Assembly (NCBI RefSeq): GCF_006757745.1
Contig: NZ_AP019740.1
Coordinates: forward strand, 2,666,001 to 2,730,000
Length of the DNA: 64,000 nucleotides
Reading direction: 5' to 3'
DNA from: Acinetobacter radioresistens DSM 6976 = NBRC 102413 = CIP 103788
GTDB lineage: Bacteria > Pseudomonadota > Gammaproteobacteria > Pseudomonadales > Moraxellaceae
A program made the translations under genes and the position numbers. Below are positions 18,040-28,546 of this stretch, piece by piece. How positions within the stretch are numbered: position 1 is the first letter of the stretch; each line of letters begins with the position of its first letter. The notes below the pieces were generated by a model. That model had not been told where the DNA came from. It did not search any database and saw nothing but the letters and a program-made list of their open reading frames with translations.

Positions 18040-18702
18040 TTACTCGACAAATGAAGTCTGAGCATTATTTGCTTCAGCCGTTTCAGTTGCCGAACTTTCT
18101 GATGATTTACCCGCACCACCTGTAATAAATTTACTGATTAAATCTTCCAGATCCATAGTGCCCTGCGTATTGGCAATTGTTTCACCACGTTTGACATAGT
18201 TCAGTCCACCGCCTGGAACAATTTTCAGATATTTCTCGCCTAACAATCCATTGGTAGCCACCATAATATAAGCATCTTCATCAATACTGGTGATGGATTT
18301 CATGTTACTGATCAGTTGCTGTTCCATAGCTTTTTGTTGTGCCGGTGCCGCAGCAGCATATTCACTACTGTAGCGTAATTCCTCTATGGCATTTTGCTGT
18401 ACAGTTTTTAACTGCTCAGGATTAAAACCTGTAAGTTTACCATCAAGCTCAAAATCCACCTTGGCCAGACGCGACACTGGATCTAGGGTAATATCGGTTA
18501 CACGTCCAATTGTGACGCCACTCATGGTAACCTTAGCTCTGGGTTTCAGTCCGTTTACGTTGTCGAACTGAGCACTCATTTCATAGCTGTCACGTAAGCT
18601 GGTACCCGCCAGACCACTGACTTTCATGGCAAGAAAAAATAGAGCGATGCCGAAAAGAATAACGAAAATACCTACGGCCAGCTCACTAATACGTGATCTC
18701 AT
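18040..18702 (-). CDS. mlaD: MCE-domain protein MlaD
   Basis: 220 aa with one N-terminal transmembrane helix (about 8-28) and an MCE domain in the periplasm. MlaD forms a hexameric ring on MlaE through which lipids pass. The MCE core is QFDNVNGLKPRAKVTMSGV followed by IGRVTDI. The ATG shares its first base with the mlaE stop (TGATG), so translation is coupled. The C-terminal tail after about 185 is low-complexity (Ser/Ala/Glu-rich), longer than in E. coli MlaD (183 aa). Confidence 0.93.
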   Translation of the reverse strand: MRSRISELAVGIFVILFGIALFFLAMKVSGLAGTSLRDSYEMSAQFDNVNGLKPRAKVTMSGVTIGRVTDITLDPVSRLAKVDFELDGKLTGFNPEQLKTVQQNAIEELRYSSEYAAAAPAQQKAMEQQLISNMKSITSIDEDAYIMVATNGLLGEKYLKIVPGGGLNYVKRGETIANTQGTMDLEDLISKFITGGAGKSSESSATETAEANNAQTSFVE

Positions 18703-19478
18703 CAAACCCCTCCGAACATGACCGCAGTCAACACAAAATCAAAACCTAAAACACATAATGAAGAAAAAACTACTGTGCGGGTGGTTGAAGTAGCGATGCC
18801 TTCTGAAGTCGGTTCACAGGCATAGCCCTGATAAACTGCAATCCAGGTACAGATTAATGCAAATACAATACTTTTGATGATGCCATTCACTACATCATGC
18901 CCGAACTGTACACTGCTTTGCATTCCACTCCAGAAAGAGCCTTCATCTACACCCAGAAAATCTACGCCGACCAGTTTGCCGCCCAGTATGCCTATTGCAC
19001 CAAAAATTACGGTAAGCATGGGAAGACTTACTATACCTGCCCATAAACGTGGCGAAACGATCCGTTTAAGCGGGTCTACCCCAATCATTTCCATACTGGA
19101 AAGCTGTTCAGTGGCTTTCATGAGACCAATTTCTGCTGTCAGTGCAGAACCAGCCCGGCCAGCGAATAGTAGTGCCGCGACCACTGGAGCCAGTTCGCGC
19201 AGTAAGGTTAAGGCAACCATGGTACCCAGCATGGCTTCACTACCCACATTCACCAGAATTGAATAGCCCTGCAGCCCTAATACCAATCCAATAAAGAGTC
19301 CAGAGACCGTAATAATCAATAGCGACATCACCCCAACCCGGTACATCTGGTAAATAAATAGTTTTACCCCAAGCCAGGTCGGCAATGAAAATATAATCTG
19401 CAGCAACATCAAGGTTGCTACACCAATACCACGCACCCGTTCAATAACAAGTCGGCCTAACCAGGCAATGGCATTCAT
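18702..19478 (-). CDS. mlaE: MlaE permease subunit
   Basis: 258-aa integral inner-membrane permease of the Mla ABC transporter with about five to six hydrophobic helices. The family segment [20 protein letters not shown] (about 90-109) and the [25 protein letters not shown] coupling helix that contacts MlaF are present. Its ATG overlaps the mlaF stop by 4 bp. It is normal in length (E. coli 260). Confidence 0.95.
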   Translation of the reverse strand: MNAIAWLGRLVIERVRGIGVATLMLLQIIFSLPTWLGVKLFIYQMYRVGVMSLLIITVSGLFIGLVLGLQGYSILVNVGSEAMLGTMVALTLLRELAPVVAALLFAGRAGSALTAEIGLMKATEQLSSMEMIGVDPLKRIVSPRLWAGIVSLPMLTVIFGAIGILGGKLVGVDFLGVDEGSFWSGMQSSVQFGHDVVNGIIKSIVFALICTWIAVYQGYACEPTSEGIATSTTRTVVFSSLCVLGFDFVLTAVMFGGV

Positions 19479-20293
19479 GAACCAACCTCATTTTTCAGAT
19501 AAGCCTGATTGCTAAATTGGTAATCCACAGGCCCCTCCACAGCACCAGTTAAAAACTGGCGAACAAAGGGTGAAGCATCAGCCTGTAACTGTTCAGGTGT
19601 ACCCTCACCCTGAATCTTGCCCTCTGCAATTACATAGATATAATCAGCAATTGAAAGAGTCTCAGCAACGTCATGTGAAACCACAATTGTCGTCAGATCT
19701 AGTGCTTCACGTAAAGAACGGATCAGGCGGGTAAGTACCCCCATGACAATCGGGTCCTGTCCTGCAAAGGGCTCATCATACATAATCAGTTCAGGATCAA
19801 GAGCAATCGCACGCGCCAGTGCAACACGACGGTTCATGCCACCTGAGAGTTCGGAAGGCATCATTTGTTCGGCACCACGCAAACCGACTGACTCGAGTTT
19901 AAGTGCAACAAGTTCAGTAATCAGGTGCTCGGGCAACTGCGTGTGAGCACGCAATGGAAATGCGACATTTTCATATACAGTCATATCTGTAAACAATGCA
20001 CCGCTTTGAAACAGCATCCCCATACGAGCACGCGCTTTAAACAGCTCTGAACGCGACATTTTGGCAATGTTATGGCCATCAAGCAATATCTCGCCCTGAT
20101 CAGGTGTAAGTTGACCACCAATCAGGCGTAGTAAGGTAGTTTTACCCGTACCGGAAGGGCCCATGATTGCAGTAATCTGACCACGACGGATGCTTAAACT
20201 AACATTGTCATAAATGATACGTTCCCCACGTTTAAAACTCAGGTTCCTGATTTCAATCAGGGGCCGAGTATCAAGAGAACTTGGGTAATTCAT
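19475..20293 (-). CDS. mlaF: ABC transporter ATP-binding subunit MlaF
   Basis: 272 aa from the ATG giving [27 protein letters not shown] lies just upstream. A longer frame to 20368 is open but lacks family support. Walker A is GPSGTGKTT, the signature is [14 protein letters not shown], Walker B is LIMYDEP and the switch histidine is in VVSHDV. It powers lipid movement through MlaE. First gene of the mla operon, overlapping mlaE. Confidence 0.95.
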   Translation of the reverse strand: MNYPSSLDTRPLIEIRNLSFKRGERIIYDNVSLSIRRGQITAIMGPSGTGKTTLLRLIGGQLTPDQGEILLDGHNIAKMSRSELFKARARMGMLFQSGALFTDMTVYENVAFPLRAHTQLPEHLITELVALKLESVGLRGAEQMMPSELSGGMNRRVALARAIALDPELIMYDEPFAGQDPIVMGVLTRLIRSLREALDLTTIVVSHDVAETLSIADYIYVIAEGKIQGEGTPEQLQADASPFVRQFLTGAVEGPVDYQFSNQAYLKNEVGS

Positions 20294-20597
20294 AACTGAG
20301 AATTTCCTGCCTTTTTCAGCTCGCCTACTATAGCATCGAACCATTAAAACTTGGTTGTATTTTAACAATTTGTCCTATGAGAGTGCCAAAGGATTAAGAA
20401 AAAATGCTAAGATCATTCTATTTGATTCAAATAATGAGATTTGAAAAGACTTAAACTTGAAAGCTATAACTTGATATTCAAGAAGTTTAAAGTGACATAT
20501 ACAAAATAAATCGTTTGATACTGCTTCTTTTTTATTGGTTCATTATTTTTATAAAAATAAGATGTTGTCCCATTAAACTTAATTAAATTAAAAGTAT

Positions 20598-20627
20598 AAA
20601 AAAGCCAGTTCAGGAACTGACTTTTTT
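20598..20627 (-). terminator. rho-independent terminator of the DEAD-box helicase gene
   Basis: Read on the minus strand: AAAAAAGTCAGTTCCTGAACTGGCTTTTTT. The stem CAGTTC / GAACTG is extended by the A/T arms, and it lies 14 bp after the stop. Confidence 0.85.
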
Positions 20628-20640
20628 ATTTTATTACAGC

Positions 20641-22509
20641 TTAGTCTTGAAATTTACGGCGACGTTCACTGCCAAAGTCGCGACGTGGACGGTCTTCACC
20701 ACCAAAGCTACGCTCGCCACGCGGTTTGTCATCAAAACTGCGGCGTGGACGGTCTCCACCGGCTGGACGCTCACTACGGTCGCCCGCAGCACGGAATCCA
20801 CCAGTGCGTGGTTTATAATCTACGCGGTTTCCACGGTTGTCATCATTTGAGTCAAAACGTGGTTTGTCATTAAAACCGCCTTCACGACGTGGACGATCGC
20901 CACCAAAATTACGCTCGCCACGTGGCTTGTCATCAAAGCTGCGACGTGGACGGTCTTCACCACCAAAACTGCGTGATTGCGGACGATCACCAAAGCTACG
21001 TTGTGGACGGTCTGAATTAAATTCACGACGTGGGCGTTCAGCACCACCAAAGCTACGCTCACCACGTGGCTTGTCATCAAAGCTGCGCTGTGGACGGTCG
21101 CCAAAATCACGGCGGGCTGGACGGTCACCAAAATCACGCTTAGGACGATCATCACCAAATGGACGTTCGCCACGCGGTTTATCATCAAAACTGCGACGAG
21201 GACGATCGTCACGACCGCCTTCACGACGTTTGAAGTTTGATTCACCTTCAAAGCGGCGACCACCACCAAAACCGCCACGACCACCATCACGGCCGCCCGG
21301 GCGTTTACCGCCACCACCTTCACGACGCGGACGAGCCGGTGGTGGGGATGGCTCTAGGCCTTCAATTTCTGAAACATTCAGACGAGTTTCCAGGTAATCT
21401 TCCAAAGCACGGATCTTGCCACGTTCACGGTAAGTTGCCAGTGTAATGGCTTTACCGGTACGGCCAGCACGACCAGTACGACCAATACGGTGTACATAAT
21501 CTTCATGCTTCATCGGTAAACCGAAATTGATTACGTGCGAAATGGTTGGTACATCCAGACCACGCGCAGCTACATCAGTTGCCACTAGAATTTTAGCTCG
21601 GCCTTCACGAATACTGCGCAGACGACGGTTACGTACGGTTTGTGGCATCGCACCATGTAATGCAACAACAGAGTGACCCGCTTCAGCCAGTTCTTCAGCC
21701 AGCATGTCGGTATCTTCTTGAGTGCTTGCAAACACAACAGCCTGATCCAGAGTTTCGTCTTCTAACCAGTGAGTCAGCAGTTTTTTCTTGTGCTCAAAAC
21801 CATCAGTCCAGTGTAATGTCTGGGTGATGTCAGTATTGGTTGAATGACCTGTTTCAATAGCAATACGCATTGGATCTTTCATCATGCATTCAGCAAGACG
21901 AATAATACGATCAGCAAAAGTTGCAGAGAACATTAAAGTCTGCTTGCGGTTTAGAGCAAGTTCGCTGATCGCTTCCAGGTCTTCAGAGAAGCCCAAGTCA
22001 AGCATACGGTCAGCTTCATCTACAATTAACGCATCAACTTTATCCAGTTTAATCTGGCGACGGTTTACCAAGTCAAGCAGACGGCCTGGAGTGGCCACTA
22101 CAACCTGCGCACCTTTTAACTGCTGGATTTGTTTACCAAAAGGCATACCGCCCATGATCGCAGCAATACGTACACCTTTCATGTGACGTACCAGCGCGAT
22201 TGCATCTTGACAAACCTGCTGGGCTAATTCACGAGTAGGCGAAATCACCAGAATATTCGGTTGAGTCACTGCACGCATACGTTCTTTAAATGGCAGGAAA
22301 GTATCTTGATCAGCAAGAGCATTTAATGTTGGCAGTAAGAATGCCGCAGTTTTACCAGAGCCAGTTTGGCTTGAAACAAGAAGGTCTTTACCTTCTAAGG
22401 CAGCAGGAATCGCCTGTTCTTGTACAGCAGTTGGCGCTGTAAAGCCCAAGTCTGTCAGTGCTTGGGTAAGAGATTCATGTAAAGAAAATTCAGCAAAAGT
22501 TTTGCTCAT
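20641..22509 (-). CDS. DEAD-box RNA helicase with RG-rich repeat tail
   Basis: 622-aa RhlE/DeaD-type ATP-dependent RNA helicase, likely acting in ribosome assembly, cold growth or mRNA turnover. The Q motif FTAPTAVQEQAIPA, motif I SQTGSGKT, Ia PTRELA, II DEAD in VDEADRMLDLGF, III SAT in MFSATF and VI HRIGRTGRAGR are all present within residues 1-385. From about 395 to the end the protein is a disordered, arginine/glycine/aspartate-rich tail with four copies of SFDDKPRGER near 441, 480, 526 and 598. Such tails bind RNA non-specifically and can promote condensation (family knowledge). The leader is long and folded. Confidence 0.93.
   Translation of the reverse strand: MSKTFAEFSLHESLTQALTDLGFTAPTAVQEQAIPAALEGKDLLVSSQTGSGKTAAFLLPTLNALADQDTFLPFKERMRAVTQPNILVISPTRELAQQVCQDAIALVRHMKGVRIAAIMGGMPFGKQIQQLKGAQVVVATPGRLLDLVNRRQIKLDKVDALIVDEADRMLDLGFSEDLEAISELALNRKQTLMFSATFADRIIRLAECMMKDPMRIAIETGHSTNTDITQTLHWTDGFEHKKKLLTHWLEDETLDQAVVFASTQEDTDMLAEELAEAGHSVVALHGAMPQTVRNRRLRSIREGRAKILVATDVAARGLDVPTISHVINFGLPMKHEDYVHRIGRTGRAGRTGKAITLATYRERGKIRALEDYLETRLNVSEIEGLEPSPPPARPRREGGGGKRPGGRDGGRGGFGGGRRFEGESNFKRREGGRDDRPRRSFDDKPRGERPFGDDRPKRDFGDRPARRDFGDRPQRSFDDKPRGERSFGGAERPRREFNSDRPQRSFGDRPQSRSFGGEDRPRRSFDDKPRGERNFGGDRPRREGGFNDKPRFDSNDDNRGNRVDYKPRTGGFRAAGDRSERPAGGDRPRRSFDDKPRGERSFGGEDRPRRDFGSERRRKFQD
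20690..21240 (-). repeat. coding tandem repeats in the helicase tail
   Basis: Imperfect DNA repeats of about 60-130 bp whose plus-strand consensus contains CCACGTGGCTTGTCATCAAA and encodes SFDDKPRGER followed by SFGG and DRP(R/Q)R. Four full copies and several degenerate half-copies occur. Spacing is irregular, as expected from replication slippage. Confidence 0.8.
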
Positions 22510-22991
22510 AGAGAGTGTTCACCCTGTTTTGGGTGCTCCATTTAATAAATACAAATATGGACATCGGCACAAAGCGGCACAGCGACTAGAAGCTGAAAAA
22601 ATATAGAATTCAGCAGCGATCCGAATAACGACGATGTGGATTAAACGCACGCATGATTACGGCCGCAACCTGAAAGAATCGCTTAAGCGATTGGGGCGCG
22701 AGGAATAGTCCTCTCTATGGACAGTACGCGCATACACAATGATTAGAAGAGAATGTTCAGGTAATGAACGGAAATTTAAGTGCGTGACAGCATGATACCA
22801 GAAACATTTTAAAAAGTAATCATTTTTTTCGATTAAATCTAAAACAAAGAGCGGTTTTAGCAGTAATTGGCTCATTTTTAAGTTAATTTAGATTATTTTT
22901 TATACACTCAATTTTTAAAAAATCTTAATTCAGTATTTGTAGAAACTTGTATAGAAAAATAAACCTTAATATATACATCGTACCAGTAAGT
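22510..22991 (-). other. long untranslated leader region of the helicase gene
   Basis: About 480 bp without a credible gene between suhB and the helicase. It holds a hairpin CACCC-TGTTTT-GGGTG over the Shine-Dalgarno (22520-22535), a perfect 16-bp palindrome AATCGCTTAAGCGATT (22677-22692), a GAGGA/TCCTC stem (22700-22713), and an AT-rich stretch (about 22800-22980) suited to a promoter. A 72-codon minus-strand ORF at 22657-22875 has no recognisable product. Confidence 0.5.
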
Positions 22992-23017
22992 AAAAAGCCC
23001 TCAATTGAGGGCTTTTT
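22992..23017. terminator. terminator of suhB
   Basis: Perfect palindrome AAAAAGCCCTCAAT / mirrored TTGAGGGCTTTTT, 17 bp past the suhB stop on the minus strand; symmetrical and so able to act in both directions. Confidence 0.9.
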
Positions 23018-23034
23018 AAACGTTATTGCAGAGT

Positions 23035-23865
23035 TTATTTAGCTGCATCGCCCCAAGCAGGAACTACAGTTTGCATCAACGGTTTTAACATTTTCATTGA
23101 AGATGCCAAGACCTGTCCATTTGACATGGATTCAGAACCACCACGCGCATCCACTACAGTACCACCCGCCTCTTTAACCAAGAGCTCACCTGCTGCAATA
23201 TCCCAAGGCTTCAGGCCAACTTCAAAAAAGCCATCAAAGCGGCCAGCAGCCACATAAGCCAAGTCCAGCGCAGCAGAACCGCCACGGCGAATTTGTGCAC
23301 CAGCTTTAGTCACAGCCAGCAAAGAAGCAAAATGCTGCTCGGCATAAGATACTACTTCACCAGCACGCTGAGTACGGTAAGGATGACCTACTGCCAGGAA
23401 GGTATTGTCCAGGCTGTCCTTAACATTTACACGAATGCGGCGCTGGTTCATCATTGCTCCGCGGCCACGGCTGGCAGAGAATAACTCATCTTTTACCGGA
23501 TCGTAGATTACGCCATGCTGGGTAATCCCTTTATGCTGAACCGCAAGAGAAATACAGAAATGTGGAAAACCATGAATAAAGTTTAAAGTTCCATCCAGCG
23601 GATCAATCACCCAGCACCAGTCGGCATCGTGACCTTTTCCTTCCTGAAGACCGAACTCTTCACCCAAGAAACTATGATTTTTGTAACTTTTACGAAGTGT
23701 ATCGATAGTTAACTGTTCCAGATAACGGTCTACACGCGTTACTGGACCATCAATTCCTTTTTCTTCCACTTGTAGATCGAGCTTATGACGATTTTGATGC
23801 GCTTTTAAAAGCTCTTGACCAACTGTTTGAGCCGCACGCGCAGCCATCACCACCATAGGTTCCAT
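23035..23865 (-). CDS. suhB: inositol-1-monophosphatase family protein SuhB
   Basis: 276 aa from ATG 23865 (MEPMVVMAARAAQTVGQ), which aligns with the E. coli SuhB start; a 19-codon upstream extension is dropped. Magnesium-dependent phosphatase fold with LGEEFGL and WVIDPLDGTLNFIHGFPHF (metal-binding DPLDGT) and the C-terminal KPWDIAAGELLVKEAGG. SuhB also joins rRNA antitermination complexes in E. coli, a role that cannot be judged here. Monocistronic. Confidence 0.92.
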   Translation of the reverse strand: MEPMVVMAARAAQTVGQELLKAHQNRHKLDLQVEEKGIDGPVTRVDRYLEQLTIDTLRKSYKNHSFLGEEFGLQEGKGHDADWCWVIDPLDGTLNFIHGFPHFCISLAVQHKGITQHGVIYDPVKDELFSASRGRGAMMNQRRIRVNVKDSLDNTFLAVGHPYRTQRAGEVVSYAEQHFASLLAVTKAGAQIRRGGSAALDLAYVAAGRFDGFFEVGLKPWDIAAGELLVKEAGGTVVDARGGSESMSNGQVLASSMKMLKPLMQTVVPAWGDAAK

Positions 23866-23982
23866 TGAACACCCACTACAGAATAGAAAAATTTTGACAA
23901 AGAATAGTGCATAAAAGCGCATTCATTTTATCAAATGAATGCGCTTTTAGGGAGAAAATGTTGTTAAATTTTAGAGCCTGTT

Positions 23983-25896
23983 TTACGGATGTAAAGTCAG
24001 CTTGGCCCAGCACTGTGCAATCGAGCGCTGAATACCGAGTGCATCGAGGCCGCTTTCCTCTAACATTTGCGCATGAGAAGCCTGTGGCATAAAGCTGTCT
24101 GCCAGCCCCAGATTTAACACTGGCTTCACAAGAAGAGCCTCGGCCAAGAACTCATTAACAGCACTACCTGCGCCGCCCATCACTGCATGTTCTTCTACAG
24201 TTACAAATAATGTGGTCTGTCCGGCCAGCTGTTGAATAATTTCTTCATCTAGCGGTTTCACGAAACGCATATTGACTACACGAACACCAAGTTTGTGCGC
24301 AGCGGCCAGTTCCTGTCCTGCTTCGAGTGCAGCCTGTACCCGGCTTCCAAACGCCAGAATACTGATCTGCTGCTCATGATGCGGATTAAACTCAGCCAGT
24401 AATTCAGCACGGCCAAGCTCCAGCAAACTCATTTCCTGCTGAACATTTACACCTAAGCCTGAACCCCGTGGATAACGTACCGCAGCAGGTCCTGGATAGA
24501 CATAGGCTGTATGTAGCATCTGACGGCATTCATTCTCGTCTTTAGGTGCCATAATGATCATGTTTGGAATAGTCCGCATATAAGCATAGTCATAAGCCCC
24601 TGCATGGGTTGGACCATCTTCACCTACCAGACCGGCCCGGTCAATTCCAAAAGTAACATCCAGATTCTGTAATGCGACATCGTGAATCAGCTGATCATAA
24701 CCGCGTTGCAGAAAAGTAGAATAAATGGCCACGACAGGCTTGAGGCCTTCACAAGCCATACCGGCAGCCAGCGTGACGGCATGCTGCTCTGCAATTGCCA
24801 CATCAAAGAAGCGTTCCGGATAGTCCCGAGCAAAATCAACCATACCCGAACCTTCACACATGGCAGGCGTGATTGCCATGAGACGCTTATCCTGCGCTGC
24901 CTGATCGTATAACCACTGCCCAAAAATCTCCGAATATTTAGGTGGAGCCTTTTTAGTCGCCAAGGTTGGTTGGGCAGGCAACTTGCTAATAGCATGATAA
25001 GTAATCGGATCAGCTTCGGCAGGTGTAAACCCTTTTCCTTTCTTGGTATATATGTGAACCAGACGTGGACCTTTGCGTTTTTTCAGGGCATTGAACACCT
25101 GAACCAGCTGGTCGATATTATGACCATCAAAAGGACCAAAATAGTCGAATCCGATAGCTTTGAACAGGTTATCAGCTGCACTGGTCGCTGATTGATGCAA
25201 ACGTGAATTATAAATCCACTGTGGATGCGGCTGTACATAAGCCTCGCCATTTTCATCAACATTGACAAATTGTCCTTTTTCCCAGATTGCAGCCAGATGT
25301 TTGGCAAAACCGCCGGTACTTTGCGAGATTGACATGTCATTGTCATTGAGCACTACGATCAGATCAGCATCATGAGCCACTGCGTCATTCATGGCTTCAA
25401 AAGCCATGCCCGCAGTCATGGCACCGTCGCCCACCACACATACCACTTCACACGGATTGTTTTGATAACGACGTGCAAGTGCCATACCCAGGCCGGCAGA
25501 AATTGCTGTGGATGAATGTCCCACACCAAAAGTATCGAATTCAGATTCATCTCGTGCAGGAAAGGCTGCCAGACCATCTTTGGCACGAATTGTAGTAATT
25601 TGTTCGCGCCGGCCAGTCAGTACTTTATGCGGATAGGCCTGATGACCTACATCCCAGATCAAGCGGTCATCTGGTGTATTAAAGCAGTAATGCAGGGCGA
25701 CGGTCAGTTCAATTACACCCAGGTTTGCACCAAAGTGCCCGCCACTTTGTCCGGCCGCATATAAAATATATTGACGCAATTCATCTACAACCTGAGCCAG
25801 TTGTTCTTGGCGAAGCTCACGTAATTGTTGTGGATGATCAATACCCTCTAACAAGGAGATTACGGGGCGTTGAGTGGGAATTTCGGTATACAGCAT
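23983..25896 (-). CDS. dxs: 1-deoxy-D-xylulose-5-phosphate synthase
   Basis: 637 aa from ATG 25896 (a TTG nine bases upstream is also open). Thiamine-diphosphate enzyme that condenses pyruvate and glyceraldehyde-3-phosphate, the entry to the non-mevalonate isoprenoid pathway and a source for thiamine and pyridoxal. TPP-binding region [15 protein letters not shown], substrate histidine region [16 protein letters not shown], pyrimidine-domain glutamate in [15 protein letters not shown], and [15 protein letters not shown]. Length agrees with the family (about 620-640). Divergent from ribA. Confidence 0.96.
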   Translation of the reverse strand: MLYTEIPTQRPVISLLEGIDHPQQLRELRQEQLAQVVDELRQYILYAAGQSGGHFGANLGVIELTVALHYCFNTPDDRLIWDVGHQAYPHKVLTGRREQITTIRAKDGLAAFPARDESEFDTFGVGHSSTAISAGLGMALARRYQNNPCEVVCVVGDGAMTAGMAFEAMNDAVAHDADLIVVLNDNDMSISQSTGGFAKHLAAIWEKGQFVNVDENGEAYVQPHPQWIYNSRLHQSATSAADNLFKAIGFDYFGPFDGHNIDQLVQVFNALKKRKGPRLVHIYTKKGKGFTPAEADPITYHAISKLPAQPTLATKKAPPKYSEIFGQWLYDQAAQDKRLMAITPAMCEGSGMVDFARDYPERFFDVAIAEQHAVTLAAGMACEGLKPVVAIYSTFLQRGYDQLIHDVALQNLDVTFGIDRAGLVGEDGPTHAGAYDYAYMRTIPNMIIMAPKDENECRQMLHTAYVYPGPAAVRYPRGSGLGVNVQQEMSLLELGRAELLAEFNPHHEQQISILAFGSRVQAALEAGQELAAAHKLGVRVVNMRFVKPLDEEIIQQLAGQTTLFVTVEEHAVMGGAGSAVNEFLAEALLVKPVLNLGLADSFMPQASHAQMLEESGLDALGIQRSIAQCWAKLTLHP

Positions 25897-26141
25897 ATGT
25901 GGCAAAGCCTTCTAAAGCCGGGCAAATCTAAGCTAGGTAAACGGGTTAAATCGATAAATTATCGAAAGAAATCACCTTCCATCAGCCACATTTCTAGCGA
26001 CGTAATTTCGAGCATTATCTCATAGGGCGTTGTTTAGTGCACAGGATTATCCTGAATAATCTTACTATTTATCAACTATTATTGTGTGCTTTCTACAAAA
26101 AAGAAAATCTTATCAATAATTTCAGTATTGCAATTCTACCA

Positions 26142-26164
26142 ATAGCCGAGCATTAGGCTATACT
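26142..26164 (+). promoter_or_regulatory. ribA promoter region with small inverted repeat
   Basis: ATAGCC (26142-26147) / GGCTAT (26156-26161) overlaps a TATACT -10-like hexamer (26159-26164), 35 bp before the ribA GTG. This is the usual position of a repressor site, but the repeat is short and no consensus -35 lies at 16-18 bp. Confidence 0.3.
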
Positions 26165-26198
26165 TTAGCGATTTTCTATGACAAAGACGAGCTGAGCT

Positions 26199-26801
26199 GT
26201 GCCGATTGAATTTGTTGCCACATCCAAATTACCCACCAAGTTTGGTGAGTTCAAGATCAGTGTATTTCAAGATCCGGAGACCGGTGAGGAACATGTGGCA
26301 CTTTCCAAAGGGCTGGAAACTCCGCCAAATGGCCCGGTGCTGGTCCGTATTCACTCTGAATGTCTTACTGGAGATGCCTTTGCATCACTTAAATGTGATT
26401 GCGGTCCACAATTACAGGCGACCCAGCAGTTAATCAATGAAGCAGGTCAAGGTGTGATCCTGTATTTGCGTCAGGAAGGACGCGGGATTGGCCTGACTAA
26501 CAAGATCCGTGCCTATGCCCTGCAGGATCAGGGTCATGATACTGTCGATGCCAATTTAATGCTAAATCTGCCTGCAGATGCGCGTCATTATGATATGTGT
26601 CCAATTATGCTTAATCATCTTGGAGTTAAACAGGTACGTCTGATCACCAATAATCCATTAAAGATTAAAGCGCTGCAGGATCAGGGTATAAACGTGGTAG
26701 ACCGTATTCCATTAACTGTGGGCTTAAATCCATTTAATGAAGAATATTTAAAAACTAAACATAAGCGCATGTCACATCTTTATAAAAAAGATGACTTCTG
26801 A
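26199..26801 (+). CDS. ribA: GTP cyclohydrolase II
   Basis: 200 aa, GTG start ([18 protein letters not shown]). Zinc metalloenzyme that opens GTP to 2,5-diamino-6-ribosylamino-pyrimidinone phosphate, first step of riboflavin synthesis. Zinc ligands are the three cysteines in SLKCDCGPQ and [10 protein letters not shown]. The catalytic region is [20 protein letters not shown]. Length matches E. coli RibA (196). It stands alone and is not fused to RibB. Confidence 0.96.
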   Translation: MPIEFVATSKLPTKFGEFKISVFQDPETGEEHVALSKGLETPPNGPVLVRIHSECLTGDAFASLKCDCGPQLQATQQLINEAGQGVILYLRQEGRGIGLTNKIRAYALQDQGHDTVDANLMLNLPADARHYDMCPIMLNHLGVKQVRLITNNPLKIKALQDQGINVVDRIPLTVGLNPFNEEYLKTKHKRMSHLYKKDDF

Positions 26802-26902
26802 TTCACTTTCTTTAAACCAGATAAAATAAAAACTTAAGGGGTTCTTTCAATATTATTAGAAAAAATCCCTTACTTTTTCTATGTCTTTATGCTTTGATGT
26901 GA

Positions 26903-27877
<975 letters not shown>

Positions 27878-27899
27878 TATTCAGCATTTAAAGTATGGG

Positions 27900-27926
27900 A
27901 GCTGCTTTATTTAAAGCAGCTTTTTT
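27900..27926 (+). terminator. rho-independent terminator of hemF
   Basis: AGCTGCTTTA / TAAAGCAGCT stem (27900-27921) with a 2-nt centre, followed by a T-run, 22 bp after the stop. Confidence 0.9.
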
Positions 27927-28019
27927 ATGCAATTTTAAATTACATCTTTGCACTTTGTTAAACAGCTTCACATAGTGTTTCATTCATTAGCATTTTAATA
28001 CTTATAAATTAAAAAATAT

Positions 28020-28190
28020 CAGGTACACTTTATGTACTTGGTCAGGCTATTGATCCTGATTATAGATCAGTTCTCTTGGTGCATATTTGCATGTTCATGA
28101 AGAGAATACATTAGCCTATTTCTTTAGGCCCGGTTGTCGCTCTTACCTATGAAAAGGTAATGATAGGTCTGCCGAGTTATACCGCTACTA
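28020..28190 (+). ncRNA. candidate structured RNA or leader of unknown class
   Basis: Dense set of inverted repeats not explained by a coding frame. GTACA/TGTAC (28023-28037); CTGAT/ATCAG near 28057-28071 with the alternative TCAGG/CCTGA; TTCTCTT/AAGAGAA (about 28071-28107) closing over TGCATATTTGCATG; GCCTA/TAGGC (about 28115-28130); then TTACCT/AGGTAA competing with ACCTAT/ATAGGT (about 28143-28169). Two pairs of mutually exclusive hairpins would suit a cis-regulatory switch for the small ORF that follows. I do not recognise a known riboswitch consensus. Expression and strand are not established. Confidence 0.35.
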
Positions 28191-28216
28191 TTAAACAGGT
28201 TATCTTGAGCAAAATA

Positions 28217-28423
28217 ATGTTAAGAAAATCAAATAATCATACTGTGATTTTGTCATGGTGTATTTTCTCTATTCTTCTATGTTCCATTGCTGTAACAATT
28301 GTCTCTGATAATACGATCTCAGATGGCGTATCCATAACAGTCAGTGTGATTGCTGGTATTGCCCTGGCTTTAAGTCTGGTTACAGTCCTTATTGATGTTA
28401 TCCGCTCGATTTGTGATCCTTAA
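28217..28423 (+). CDS. small hypothetical membrane protein
   Basis: 68 aa from ATG 28217 (MLRKSNNHTVILS). A longer frame from ATG 28160 (87 aa) would start inside the folded region. Two hydrophobic segments are visible, about residues 9-28 and 38-62, so it is probably a two-helix inner-membrane protein. No family is recognised and no clear Shine-Dalgarno is present. Being isolated, short and next to a structured leader, it may be a regulated small protein or a chance frame. Confidence 0.4.
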   Translation: MLRKSNNHTVILSWCIFSILLCSIAVTIVSDNTISDGVSITVSVIAGIALALSLVTVLIDVIRSICDP

Positions 28424-28546
28424 GTCAGATTAAAGATTTTATTTATTTTTAGCTTTCAGTTTTGATTGAAACCGTTTTTAACTTCAGTGGGCAAAAATTA
28501 CTGATTGACGTATATTGTCTGCATTTCATTTAATGGATACTGTGAG

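Noticed and set aside
20620..21240. Possible CRISPR-like repeat array
   Set aside because: Repeats are coding, unequal in length and spacing, and in frame with the helicase.
20820..21397. Long ORFs on other frames of the helicase tail (Val/Ala-rich and Arg/Pro-rich products)
   Set aside because: They are by-products of the repeated RG-coding sequence and have no independent features.
22657..22875. 72-codon minus-strand ORF between suhB and the helicase
   Set aside because: No recognisable motif, no Shine-Dalgarno, and it overlaps leader structures. More likely untranslated leader.
26041..26198. FMN riboswitch ahead of ribA
   Set aside because: The leader is too short and has no trace of the conserved FMN-aptamer segments.
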